From: Lentzea sp. NBRC 102530
GTDB taxonomy: Bacteria > Actinomycetota > Actinomycetes > Mycobacteriales > Pseudonocardiaceae
DNA: 64,000 bases
Reading direction: 5' to 3'
Assembly: GCF_030269365.1 (NCBI RefSeq)
Contig: NZ_BSTF01000020.1
Span: 80,821 to 144,820 of the forward strand
Positions 17,375 to 25,795 of the stretch are shown piece by piece. Position 1 is the stretch's first letter, and every line of letters starts with the position of its first letter. The translations under genes and the position numbers were made by a program. Under the pieces are notes generated by a model. That model saw only the letters and a program-made list of their open reading frames with translations. It was not told the origin of the DNA and searched no databases.

Positions 17375-18543
17375 TGTACCGCACATCGCTGTCCCCCGAG
17401 GACGTCGCCGCCCTCACCGCCCGGCTGTCCACCGTGGAACGCAGCTGGCCGGTGGGCCGTCAGCCCGTGCACACGTGCTACGTGCCCGCCGGCCGCGTCA
17501 TCGCCTCCACGGTCGCCGACTGGGGCCGGGAGGCGCTGGAGTCGATCGAACCGGACCTGCTGCCGGACCTCCCGGACGGCGTGCTGGACCGCGTCGAGGC
17601 CAAGCTCCGCCGCGAACCGGTCGAGGACCTGCGCATCGACTTCGAGGACGGCTACGGCGCGCCCGAGGACGACGTCGAGGACATGGACGCCGAGAGCACG
17701 GCCCACCTCGTCTCGCGCTGGCTCGCCGACGGCACCGTCCCGCCGTCGATCGGGCTGCGTGTGAAGTCGTTCGACACGCCCGAGTTGCGCGAACGCGGAC
17801 TGCGCACGCTCGACATCTTCCTGACAGCTCTGGAAGAAGTTCCGCCAGGTTTTACGATCACTTTTCCCAAGGTGACATCTGTCGACCAGGTCGAGGTGTT
17901 CGCCGACGTCCTCGACCTCTTCGGCGGCGACCTGAAGTTCGAGATCCAGGTCGAGACCACGCAGTCGATCGTGGACGCCGAAGGCCGCCTCGCCATCCCC
18001 CGGTTCATCGCCGCGGGCCGCGGCAAGGTGACAGGTCTGCACTTCGGCACCTACGACTACACGGCGGGCTGCGGACTGTCCGCCGCACAGCAACACCTGG
18101 CCCACGGCGCGTGCGACTTCGCCCGCCACGTGATGCAGGTTTCCGCAGCTGGGACGGGTGTGCGCCTGTCCGACGGCTCCACCAACGTGCTGCCCGTCGG
18201 TGACGGCAAACAGCACGGCTGGGACACCCACTACCGCCTGACCCGCCGCTCTCTGGAGAACGGTTTCTACCAGGGATGGGACCTCCACCCGGCCCAGCTC
18301 GTGACGAGGTACGCCGCCGTCTACGCCTTCTACCGCGAGGGCCTCGAAGCCGACGCGGCCCGCCTCAAGTCGTACGTCCAGCGCGTCTCCGGAGGCGTTC
18401 TGGACGAGCCGGCCACCGCCCAGGCGCTCTCGGCGTTCTTCCTCCGTGCGGTGGACTGCGGAGCGCTCGATCCGGTGGAAGTGCAGGTCGCGACCGGTCT
18501 CGACGAGTCAGGACTGCGCAACCTGGTCGCCCGGTCGAGCTGA
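17374..18543 (+). CDS. HpcH/HpaI aldolase / citrate-lyase beta-like protein (DUF6986 type)
   Basis: A 389-aa TIM-barrel protein related to the CitE/HpcH superfamily. Visible family features are LRIDFEDGYGAPEDDVEDMD (acidic metal-binding motif), FTITFPKVTSVDQVEVF, FEIQVETTQSIVDAEG and GLHFGTYDYTAGCGLS. The ATG overlaps the malate synthase stop (TGATG), so both are made together. The same neighbour pair occurs in other actinobacteria. It could cleave or make a C-C bond of a hydroxyacid formed from glyoxylate or acetyl-CoA, but the reaction is not established. Confidence 0.8.
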   Translation: MYRTSLSPEDVAALTARLSTVERSWPVGRQPVHTCYVPAGRVIASTVADWGREALESIEPDLLPDLPDGVLDRVEAKLRREPVEDLRIDFEDGYGAPEDDVEDMDAESTAHLVSRWLADGTVPPSIGLRVKSFDTPELRERGLRTLDIFLTALEEVPPGFTITFPKVTSVDQVEVFADVLDLFGGDLKFEIQVETTQSIVDAEGRLAIPRFIAAGRGKVTGLHFGTYDYTAGCGLSAAQQHLAHGACDFARHVMQVSAAGTGVRLSDGSTNVLPVGDGKQHGWDTHYRLTRRSLENGFYQGWDLHPAQLVTRYAAVYAFYREGLEADAARLKSYVQRVSGGVLDEPATAQALSAFFLRAVDCGALDPVEVQVATGLDESGLRNLVARSS

Positions 18544-18618
18544 TCGGGTCATCACCCGTTCGTGTGGTTCTGTCAATGGGTGTCGAATAGTGCGGGCAAT
18601 GGGTGCAGGGTGACTCGC

Positions 18619-19086
18619 ATGAGCATGCGAGCCGGCCTCTGGACGGGGCTACCCGACCTCGACAGGGCCGAGCACAAGTACCAGGTGGTGGCGTGCGACG
18701 GCGACGTCGACACGTTGATCAGGCTGCTGGCCCGCCCGGAGTGCAACGACGGCTCGCTCGACCACTTCGGCCGCAACCTCACCCCCGAGGGCGACCCCGA
18801 CCACAACGTGGTGCTCGCGGTGCGCGGCGAGTGGGGCTACGTGTACTACGTGGACAACACCTTCATGGGCTGGCCGAAAGGCTGGTCCGAGGCGCCGTAC
18901 GTCAACGAGAAGTACACCGACTTCCCGCCCGGTGTCGGAGTTCCACTGGACGTGTTCCGGCAGCTGCTGATCGAGTTCATGATCTCGGGGGAACGGCCGA
19001 CCGGCGTCGACTGGTACTCCGAGGCGGACCTGTTCCACTCGTGGCGGGACCAGCAGATGGCCCTGCGCACCTCCGAGAATCGCTGA
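18619..19086 (+). CDS. Imm1-like immunity-type protein
   Basis: A 155-aa soluble protein. It resembles the Imm1 immunity family: an aromatic beta-rich core (WGYVYYVDNTFMGWPKGW), the block YTDFPPGVGVPLDVFRQLLIEFM, and the terminal motif ERPTGVDW. The match is from memory of the family pattern, so moderate only. ATG at 18619 chosen (GCAGGG eight nt upstream); GTG 18610 and ATG 18625 are alternatives. No toxin with a WXG100/LXG or Rhs export domain sits beside it. It converges with the NACHT gene with a single base between the stops. A direct repeat CAATGGGTG occurs twice upstream (18574-18582, 18597-18605). Confidence 0.55.
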   Translation: MSMRAGLWTGLPDLDRAEHKYQVVACDGDVDTLIRLLARPECNDGSLDHFGRNLTPEGDPDHNVVLAVRGEWGYVYYVDNTFMGWPKGWSEAPYVNEKYTDFPPGVGVPLDVFRQLLIEFMISGERPTGVDWYSEADLFHSWRDQQMALRTSENR

Positions 19087-19087
19087 C

Positions 19088-22000
19088 TCACCGAGGCAAC
19101 GGGTCCGGGATCCGTTCCACGGTGACCCGGAAACGTTCGTTCGCGGCTATCACCGCCACGCACGCTTTGAGGCCGTCCGTGGTGGTGTTCTCGTCCAGGC
19201 CCAAAGCCTTTCGGCAGTCCGCGTCGATGGTGGCGAAGAGGTCGCTCAGGTAACTGATCTGCACCTCCTTCGGGCGGTCCGGCAGCGCGCCGAGCCGGAG
19301 CGCGTCCGCGCGGTCGACCAGCACGGAGACGGTGCCACAGGCGGCCATCTGCTGGAGGAACTGCGGGGTCGGTGGCGCGGTCCGCAGGTCGAAGACCATG
19401 GAGGACTTGCGCGCGAACTCCAGGTCGGAGCAGAGATCACCCTTGACGCCGTCGACGAGAGCCTCCGGCGACAGGTCGCCTTGGGACGGGTTCAGCCACT
19501 GGCTCAGCCTGCGGTTCGCCACCTCCCTCGCCCTGCCGGTGAGGTCGGCGTCGCGGAAGGCGATGACGCTGGACCGGCTCCCATCACGCCCGACCAGGCG
19601 TGAGGACACGATGTTCAGGTCCACCACCAAATAAGGAGTGTTCCACCGCTGGTAGTGCCAGGGGTGGGAATCTTCCTCAGTCATGTACAGGTCGAACAGT
19701 TCGACCGATGCCGGGCCAGTTCTCCCCTCCAGGTCGGCGTGCACGAAGGTGATCGCGACGGGCCTCCTGCTCAACCGCTGGGCAGTGGAGATGCCCACAA
19801 GGATGTCGTGCCACTCGGCGGGTTCGATCATGCCGAACTCGCCGACGACCACGACGTGTTCGAGTTCAGGAGCGCTGCGCAGGACGCCCTCGTCCGGGAC
19901 TTTGTCCCTGATGGCAGCGAGTACTGCGGCGTCCGCCTTCGTGCGTTGCAGGTGGGGCGTCCACTCCTGCGGCGGGATGTAAGCGAAACACGCGGTGTTC
20001 TGACCGACGGTCACTCGGGCCATCGGAGCGCGCTCGCCGAACCGGTCCGCGGTTCGGCAGTCCGCAGGCCTGCCGGTCCACGCCACGACGGCCGAACAGA
20101 CGAGGACCAGCGCTGCACCTCCCGTCACCACGATCCTGAGCAGCGGACGCCTGCGCGGCGGTGGCTGGTCCGCCGATGTCGTCACCAGCCGGTCCTGCAA
20201 CAGCCTGTGCCCGAACTGATGTGCCGTGCCCGCCCTGCGCAGCAAGCCGCGGTCTGTCGCGTCCCGCTCGAACGCGTGCAGTCTCCACGGCAGGCGGCCG
20301 AGACAGGCGAGCTTCACCCTGGCCGTCAGGAATCGTGGCCAGGCGCGGGTCGACGCGAGCATCGCCGCGAAGGCCGCGGCGAACGGGACGCCGGTCAGCA
20401 CGAGCCACCCCGCGTCGGCCGGAGAGTTCAGGTAGACCTCCAGCGAGGGCAACGCGAGGTCGGTGACCCTCGGCAGCCCGAACGCCCCAGCGAGCCGCTG
20501 GCCGAAGTAGTGGCCGAACGGAGAGGACACGACGGCCAGGAGAACACCGAGCACTCCGATCACCGACCCCGAGGCGGCTGCCGCCACGAAGGTCGATCTT
20601 CGCTCGCGCTTCAACTCGTCCCGCTCGGCTCGCGTCGTGCGACCGGCGACGGAGCGGTCGACGAGCATCTCGTGCAGCCCGACGCCGAGGCCGCACGCCA
20701 CCGCCGAACCAATCGTGACGAACACCAGGACAGAGATGCTCGTCAGGTCCTGGGCGGTACTGAAGGCGAAGTCCTCCTTGGGAGCGCCGGCGGCCAGAGC
20801 GGCTGCTCCGACCGCGGTGAACCCGACAGCCATTCCGCCGCGGAACCCGCGTAGTCGCCGCTTTGGTCGTGTCCCGTCCACGGTCCGATGCCGATAGCCC
20901 AGCCAAGCAGCCGTAACGATCCCTCCCACGTACAGGGACTCCAGCGCGTTCATGGGCGGCGGCAGAACGCGGGGCACTGCTACGAACGCCACCAGCAGCA
21001 GCCCGTAGCCGACGAGGGCTCCCACGAGGAGCGGAGCCATCGGCCTCACGGTGCGGTAGGCGAGTTTTCGCCAGGTGATCTCGCGGTCGTCGTGGTGGTG
21101 CATGTGTTGCGCGAGGTAGGTGAGCCATTTCCGGGCCTGCTTCGACGTCCACCCGCCTCCCGGGGCCTCGGCCGGATAGGCGGATTCCAGTCGCAGGTCG
21201 ACCAGGTGGTCCTCGACGGTGTGCTTGGTGGGGAACCTCGTCTTGTCCATCAGTGCGGACGGATCGCGTTCGAGGTAGGTGGAGGTGAACAGCGAGAGCA
21301 TCAGCGGCGTGGTCAGGGCGGCTGCCAGCGGTCCGGCAGGCCGGGAGCGGACGTGCTCGGCCACCGCCGCCCACGCCGGTACCTCGGCCAGTCCGGCCAG
21401 CAGGTCGCCGGGCTGCACCGGCAGGACCTCGACGGCCGGCGCGTTCAGGAGCACCGGGGCGCTGCCCGCCACGGTTTCCTCGTACTCGACGGTGCGGCAG
21501 GTGACGACGAGCATGCGGTCGCCGGTGAGCATCTCGTTGATGCGCTGGACCGCACGCCGGCGGAAGTGTTCCGGCAGCTCGTCGAGGCCGTCCAGCACCG
21601 GCAGGAGTTTGCGGGCCCTGAAGAGTTTTTCGGGGGTGGAGTGATCGCCTGCGTAGTAGGAGTTCGCGATCTTGTGGACCATCCAGCGGTCCAGGCCGTC
21701 CCTGACCGGGTCCCACGACGAGAGCGAGAGGTAGACGGCCACCGGGTGGTCGCCCGTCCAGCGGCGGAGCAGGCCCACGGCGAGCGCGATCGCGACGAAC
21801 GTCTTGCCGGCGCCCGGCTCGCCGAGCACGATCATGCGCTTCTTGCCGACGGGCTGGTCGAACCGCTGGGCGAGACTGGCGGCCGCCCTGTCGGGGTCGC
21901 CCTCGAACCTGCCGTCGAGCGGGGACGGGCCGGAGGCGCGGTACTTGCGCCAGTCGAGTGGAATCGTTCGCTCGTCCGGGAAACCACGCACTCGGCGGTG

Positions 22001-22273
22001 CAGTTCGGGTTCCCACTGCTGGAGGAGCCGCAGGCGGAGGTCCTCCACGGCGTCGGCGACCGTCGGCGCGGGGTTCTGGCGGCGCAGGCGGTCGAAGGCC
22101 GTGAAGTACAGGGTGATGACCGCGGCGATGCACGAGAGGACGCTGGCCAGGGAGTCGTTGTCCTGCAACGAGTACATCAGCAGCGCGATCACGCCGGCCA
22201 GCACGACGAACGGAACGGTGGTGCGCAGAACGGCCAGCAGGGTGCGGCGTCGGCGGCTGCCGGGTTCGGTCAC
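19088..22273 (-). CDS. membrane-anchored NACHT NTPase with extracytoplasmic C-terminal domain
   Basis: A 1061-aa STAND NTPase. Two membrane helices lie at residues ~15-60. The NACHT domain follows, with Walker A GEPGAGKT (151-158) and a Walker B-type LLPVLDGLDELP (223-234). A winged-helix-like section (~370-400) leads into a block of several hydrophobic helices at ~405-670. After one more helix near ~745 (VVTGGAALVLVCSAVVAW), about 310 residues lie outside the membrane and end in PDPLPR. That outer part shows weak resemblance to type 1 periplasmic-binding folds (VVVVGEFGMIEPAEWHDILVGIS), not certain. Such a layout suggests an outside signal sensed and passed to a cytosolic switch, or the reverse. 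It diverges from the flavin enzyme by 64 bp. Confidence 0.82.
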   Translation of the reverse strand: MTEPGSRRRRTLLAVLRTTVPFVVLAGVIALLMYSLQDNDSLASVLSCIAAVITLYFTAFDRLRRQNPAPTVADAVEDLRLRLLQQWEPELHRRVRGFPDERTIPLDWRKYRASGPSPLDGRFEGDPDRAAASLAQRFDQPVGKKRMIVLGEPGAGKTFVAIALAVGLLRRWTGDHPVAVYLSLSSWDPVRDGLDRWMVHKIANSYYAGDHSTPEKLFRARKLLPVLDGLDELPEHFRRRAVQRINEMLTGDRMLVVTCRTVEYEETVAGSAPVLLNAPAVEVLPVQPGDLLAGLAEVPAWAAVAEHVRSRPAGPLAAALTTPLMLSLFTSTYLERDPSALMDKTRFPTKHTVEDHLVDLRLESAYPAEAPGGGWTSKQARKWLTYLAQHMHHHDDREITWRKLAYRTVRPMAPLLVGALVGYGLLLVAFVAVPRVLPPPMNALESLYVGGIVTAAWLGYRHRTVDGTRPKRRLRGFRGGMAVGFTAVGAAALAAGAPKEDFAFSTAQDLTSISVLVFVTIGSAVACGLGVGLHEMLVDRSVAGRTTRAERDELKRERRSTFVAAAASGSVIGVLGVLLAVVSSPFGHYFGQRLAGAFGLPRVTDLALPSLEVYLNSPADAGWLVLTGVPFAAAFAAMLASTRAWPRFLTARVKLACLGRLPWRLHAFERDATDRGLLRRAGTAHQFGHRLLQDRLVTTSADQPPPRRRPLLRIVVTGGAALVLVCSAVVAWTGRPADCRTADRFGERAPMARVTVGQNTACFAYIPPQEWTPHLQRTKADAAVLAAIRDKVPDEGVLRSAPELEHVVVVGEFGMIEPAEWHDILVGISTAQRLSRRPVAITFVHADLEGRTGPASVELFDLYMTEEDSHPWHYQRWNTPYLVVDLNIVSSRLVGRDGSRSSVIAFRDADLTGRAREVANRRLSQWLNPSQGDLSPEALVDGVKGDLCSDLEFARKSSMVFDLRTAPPTPQFLQQMAACGTVSVLVDRADALRLGALPDRPKEVQISYLSDLFATIDADCRKALGLDENTTTDGLKACVAVIAANERFRVTVERIPDPLPR

Positions 22274-22337
22274 GTCAGCTGATCGCGGGCCCGGTTGGCG
22301 TCGTTACCCCTCAGGAACGGTCGGGTTGAATGGGGTC

Positions 22338-23618
22338 ATGAAGGCCGTGGTGATAGGTGGGGGAATCGCCGGCTTGCTGGCCGCGCGGGTGCTGGGCGAG
22401 ACGCACGACGTCGTGGTGCTGGAACGCGACGAGCTGAGCGACGAGCCCGAGTACCGGGCCGGGGTGCCGCAGGGCCGGCACACGCACGGGCTGCTGGTGC
22501 GCGGCGGTGAGCTCCTCGAAGAGCTGTTTCCGGGGTTGCGGGACGAGCTCGTCGCAAGAGGAGCTGTGCTGGCTGACGCGGGGGACATGCGGATTCTGCA
22601 GCCGGCCGGGTGGCTCGCGCGGACGCACCTCGGGTTGCCGTTGCTGTCGTTGAGCCGGCCGTTGCTGGAGACGACCATCAGGCAGCGGGTCACCGCCGAG
22701 ATCGTGAGTGGTGTGCACGTCACCGGGTTGTCGATCAGCGACGGTGTGGTGGACGGGGTGCAGACGCGGGACGGGAAGGTCGACGCCGACCTGGTCGTGG
22801 ACGCGTCCGGGCGGTCGTCGAAGCTGGCGGCCTGGCTCGCGGAGGCGGGGATCGTCACGCCGGAACCCGAGGTGGTCGATTCCGGGACCGGGTACGCGAC
22901 CCGGTTGTACGAGGCGCCGGAGGACTTTCCGGTGGTGTACGCGGAAAGCTTGTCCGCGCCGAGCGTGTCGCGCGGGGTCGCGGCGATGCGGGTCGAGGGC
23001 GGTCGGCTGATGGTCACCGCGCAGGGAGCGAAAGGGGATCACCCGCCGCGTGACCTGGAAGGCTTCCAGGGGTTCCTGGACTCGTTGCGGGCGCCCATCT
23101 CGGAGATGCTCGCCGGCTCCGAGGCGTTGACGCCGGTATACCTGTTCGCGCGGACGGCCAGTCGGCGCAACGCTTTCGAGGACGTCGCGGAGTGGCCCGG
23201 TGGACTGGTGGCGGTGGGGGACGCGGTGTGCGCGTTCAACCCCGTGTACGGGCAGGGGATCACGGTGGCGGCGATGGACGCGCTGTTGTTCCGGCGGCAC
23301 GAAGACTTCAGTGCCAAAGGATGCAGAAGGTTCCAACGCGCGGTCGCCAGGACCTCTCAGTTGCCGTGGCTCATGTCGAGCAACGCCGACCGCGGCTGGA
23401 CCGAGCACCAGAAGGGCGGGCTGCTCGGCTGGTACCTGAAGAAGTGGCAGGCCGGGGTCGTGCACGACCCCGACCTGTTCACCCGCTTCGTCAAGGTCGT
23501 GCACATGGTCGCGGCGCCGGCGACCCTGCTCAACCCCGTGGTGTTCAGAAGGTTGGCAAGGTACTCCAGGCAAGGCCCGCGTCCGGGGCGTCGTCGCGCA
23601 GGATCGAGCCCTCGATGA
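22338..23618 (+). CDS. FAD-dependent monooxygenase (PHBH/geranylgeranyl-reductase fold)
   Basis: A 426-aa flavoprotein. It has the dinucleotide-binding motif VVIGGGIAGLLAARVL at the N-terminus, the HTHGLL(V) block after PQGR, DLVVDASGRSSKL and the second FAD motif LVAVGDAVCAFNPVYGQGITVAAMDALL. Secreted-metabolite tailoring oxygenases and carotenoid or lipid oxidases share this fold; the substrate is unknown. ATG at 22338. TTGAAT at 22326-22331 could be a -10 for leaderless transcription. The last 74 bp overlap the converging uricase gene, giving an unusual basic tail (RQGPRPGRRRAGSSPR). Confidence 0.85.
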   Translation: MKAVVIGGGIAGLLAARVLGETHDVVVLERDELSDEPEYRAGVPQGRHTHGLLVRGGELLEELFPGLRDELVARGAVLADAGDMRILQPAGWLARTHLGLPLLSLSRPLLETTIRQRVTAEIVSGVHVTGLSISDGVVDGVQTRDGKVDADLVVDASGRSSKLAAWLAEAGIVTPEPEVVDSGTGYATRLYEAPEDFPVVYAESLSAPSVSRGVAAMRVEGGRLMVTAQGAKGDHPPRDLEGFQGFLDSLRAPISEMLAGSEALTPVYLFARTASRRNAFEDVAEWPGGLVAVGDAVCAFNPVYGQGITVAAMDALLFRRHEDFSAKGCRRFQRAVARTSQLPWLMSSNADRGWTEHQKGGLLGWYLKKWQAGVVHDPDLFTRFVKVVHMVAAPATLLNPVVFRRLARYSRQGPRPGRRRAGSSPR

Positions 23619-24423
23619 GGCCGTACGGGCGGTCCGCGGCGTAGAAGACCTCGTTGTCGTTCTCCAGGCCGAACGCGCTCAGGTCCACCAGGAAGTGGTG
23701 CTTGTTCGGCATGGAGAGCCGCACCTCGGCTACTTCCGGACGGGCGTTCAGAACAGCCTCTCCCATCGCGTACAGCGTCTGCTGCAACGAGAGGGAGTGC
23801 TTGTCCGCGAACGTCTTCAGCATGATCGAACGGATCTCGGCGAACGACTTCGCCCAGTCGACGTCCGTGCCCGCGTAACGCCAGCGGGCCGTCACGGACG
23901 TCGCCAGGATGCGGTCGTCCGTCTCCTTCAACGTCGTGTACGGGTCCTTCGGGTAGCCGTGGAACTCCGACCCGGTCGACTTCAGCACCACCAGGTCGCG
24001 CACGCCCGACACGACCCACGCGGACGAGCCGTCGATCGTCACGGCGGTGGTGCGCTTCTCGTTCGACCCCTGGACGAACGAGTGGTCGTGGCCCTCGATG
24101 CGGTCCCACGAGTGCTCGTCGATCAGGATGCGCGCGCCTGAGATCGGTTCCTGCGAACCGACGAAGTGGCGGCCCAGCCGCAGCGCGAAGTCCTCGATCT
24201 CACCCACGGGCGCCTGCTTGGCGAACGCGTAGACGGTGTTCTTCTGCGTGTCGGTGGCGAGCACCTTCGCGTTGTCGCCGGTGAGATGCGTGTCGGCGAG
24301 GTCTCCGCGCAGCGAGGTGCTGACGGTCAGGTCTTTGATCGTGTGCACGGAACCGTTGCGCGACACGGTGACGAGGCGGTTCTCCGCCTTCCCGTACTGG
24401 TTGGGGCCCAGGACGATGGCCAT
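23545..24423 (-). CDS. pucL: urate oxidase (uricase)
   Basis: A 292-aa cofactor-free oxidase turning urate into 5-hydroxyisourate. Conserved blocks seen are GPNQYGKAENRLVTV, the catalytic-lysine/threonine region NAKVLATDTQKNTVYAFAK, HDHSFVQGSNEKRT, DLVVLKSTGSEFHGYPKDPYTTL and the C-terminal SMPNKHHFLVDLSAFGLENDNEVF. Length and ATG start are typical. It lies five bases after uraD on the same strand. The hydroxyisourate hydrolase that usually accompanies these two is not in the window. Its 3' end overlaps the converging monooxygenase by 74 bp. Confidence 0.97.
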   Translation of the reverse strand: MAIVLGPNQYGKAENRLVTVSRNGSVHTIKDLTVSTSLRGDLADTHLTGDNAKVLATDTQKNTVYAFAKQAPVGEIEDFALRLGRHFVGSQEPISGARILIDEHSWDRIEGHDHSFVQGSNEKRTTAVTIDGSSAWVVSGVRDLVVLKSTGSEFHGYPKDPYTTLKETDDRILATSVTARWRYAGTDVDWAKSFAEIRSIMLKTFADKHSLSLQQTLYAMGEAVLNARPEVAEVRLSMPNKHHFLVDLSAFGLENDNEVFYAADRPYGLIEGSILRDDAPDAGLAWSTLPTF

Positions 24424-24427
24424 GAAA

Positions 24428-24910
24428 TCAGCTCCCGATCAGCTTCTGCAGCCGCAAGGCGGCGATCTTCGCGAGTTCGTCGTTCACGACGCGGAGCTCG
24501 ACCTCCGGCGGGTTGTCCATGCGACTGGACAGGTTGCCGAGCATTTCCGCGCCGCTCAGGCCGGTCGCGCACACCAGGTAGATGTGCCCGAACCGATCCT
24601 CGTACGCGGCGTTCGCAGCCGCCAGGCGATCAGCCTGGGAGCTGTCCACACCGGACTGTTCGGACCGCGACCACTTCGCCGACACCCCACCTGTCTTCTG
24701 TCGTTCGCCGATGCGCGGGTGCCCGGCGATGGCGCCGAGCACCTCCTCGTCGGAAAGTCCTTGTGCGGCAAGTGAAGAAGCCGCGAGGAGTGCATCCACC
24801 GACGCGTAGGGCCTGCCCGCCACCACAGCGTCGATCCAGCGGGGTACCGCGAGGCACTCGGAGAGAAGAGGGCGGAGTTCGGCCTCCGGGGCGCTGTTGA
24901 AGCTGTCCAC
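24428..24910 (-). CDS. uraD: 2-oxo-4-hydroxy-4-carboxy-5-ureidoimidazoline decarboxylase
   Basis: A 160-aa helical enzyme that decarboxylates OHCU to S-allantoin, the step after uricase and HIU hydrolase. Family features: the catalytic histidine block AIAGHPRIGERQ, then SKWSRSEQSG-like and ANAAYEDRFGHIYLVCATGLS. GTG at 24910 is chosen (MDSFNSAPEAELRPLL) with GGAGA just upstream. A longer reading from 24949 would run through an operator-like element and is rejected. First gene of a uraD-pucL pair divergent from hyi. Confidence 0.93.
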   Translation of the reverse strand: MDSFNSAPEAELRPLLSECLAVPRWIDAVVAGRPYASVDALLAASSLAAQGLSDEEVLGAIAGHPRIGERQKTGGVSAKWSRSEQSGVDSSQADRLAAANAAYEDRFGHIYLVCATGLSGAEMLGNLSSRMDNPPEVELRVVNDELAKIAALRLQKLIGS

Positions 24911-24919
24911 GGTTCTCCA

Positions 24920-25024
24920 AGTTTCTACATCGCGGAATTGAACTTCCACATTCTTGACCCGGGCCGCGCGAGATGTCTAGTGTCTCCGTAGTACGAAATC
25001 GAACTTCCGCAGAGTGGAATTTCC
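24920..25024. promoter_or_regulatory. divergent uraD/hyi control region with operator elements
   Basis: Toward uraD, the element TTCCGCGATGTAGAAACT (24937 down to 24920) matches the aceB element in 15 of 18 positions, all differences being transitions. GGAA-N6-TTCC lies at 24934-24947. Toward hyi there is a clear promoter: TTGACC (24954-24959), 18 bp, TAGTGT (24978-24983). A second inverted repeat TTCCGC-AGA-GTGGAA is at 25005-25019, downstream of the expected start point, followed by GGAA-T-TTCC (25016-25024). This fits repression by one IclR-type protein. Confidence 0.65.
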
Positions 25025-25048
25025 TCGGGTGGGAAGGAACGACCCAAG

Positions 25049-25795
25049 ATGTTCGACGCAAACCTGTCCATGCTCTTCACCGAGCTGCCGTTGCTGGAAC
25101 GCCCGCAAGCCGCGCGCGCCGCCGGGTTCGACGCGGTCGAGATCTGGTGGCCGTTCGCGGACGCCGTACCCGAGACGCGCGAGGTCGAGGCGTTCGAGGC
25201 CGCGATCATCGACGCGCAGGTGCGCCTGGTCGGCCTGAACCTCTACGCGGGCGACATGCCGGCGGGCGACCGCGGCCTCACGAGCTGGCCCGGCCGCGAG
25301 ACCGAGTTCCGGGCGAACGTCGAGATCACCGCGGCCATCGCGGGCCGGCTCGGCTGCCGCACGCTCAACGCGCTGCACGGCAACTTCGAGACCACCGCCC
25401 AGACCGTCTCCCACTACCGCTTCGCCGCCGACGTCGCGGCGGAGATCGGCGCGCAGATCGTGATCGAACCGCTGAGCGGCGCGCCGCGGTACCCGATCAG
25501 GACCGCCCACCAGGCGTTCGAGCTGATCGACGAGATCGACCGCGGCAACGTGAAGCTGCTCGCGGACCTGTACCACCTCGCCACGAACGGCGACGACCTC
25601 GACACCCTCACCGACCACGTCGACCGCATCGGTCACGTGCAGATCGCCGACGCTCCCGGACGCGGTGAGCCCGGCACCGGCGAGCTGGACCTCTTCGGGC
25701 ACCTCGCGAAGCTCCGCGCCAACGGCTACAGCGGTTTCGTCGGAGCCGAGTACAAGCCCGTCACCCACTCCTTCGCTTGGAGGGACAACGCATGA
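25049..25795 (+). CDS. hyi: hydroxypyruvate isomerase
   Basis: A 248-aa xylose-isomerase-like TIM barrel interconverting hydroxypyruvate and tartronate semialdehyde. Family markers: N-terminal FDANLSMLFTELPLLERP, AGFDAVEIWWPF, NLYAGDMPAGDRGL, IVIEPLSGAPRYP, DLYHLATNGDDL, HVQIADAPGRGEPGTGELD and GFVGAEYKP, which carry the metal-binding Glu/Asp/His residues. ATG at 25049 with GGAAGGA upstream (about 10 nt). It opens a tightly packed seven-gene run (hyi, glxR, gcl, glxK, allB, alc plus regulation) with ATGA/GTGA overlaps. Confidence 0.95.
   Translation: MFDANLSMLFTELPLLERPQAARAAGFDAVEIWWPFADAVPETREVEAFEAAIIDAQVRLVGLNLYAGDMPAGDRGLTSWPGRETEFRANVEITAAIAGRLGCRTLNALHGNFETTAQTVSHYRFAADVAAEIGAQIVIEPLSGAPRYPIRTAHQAFELIDEIDRGNVKLLADLYHLATNGDDLDTLTDHVDRIGHVQIADAPGRGEPGTGELDLFGHLAKLRANGYSGFVGAEYKPVTHSFAWRDNA

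Noticed and set aside
24911..24949. Longer uraD start adding 13 residues
   Set aside because: The extra codons coincide with the conserved operator element, and GTG 24910 fits the family N-terminus.
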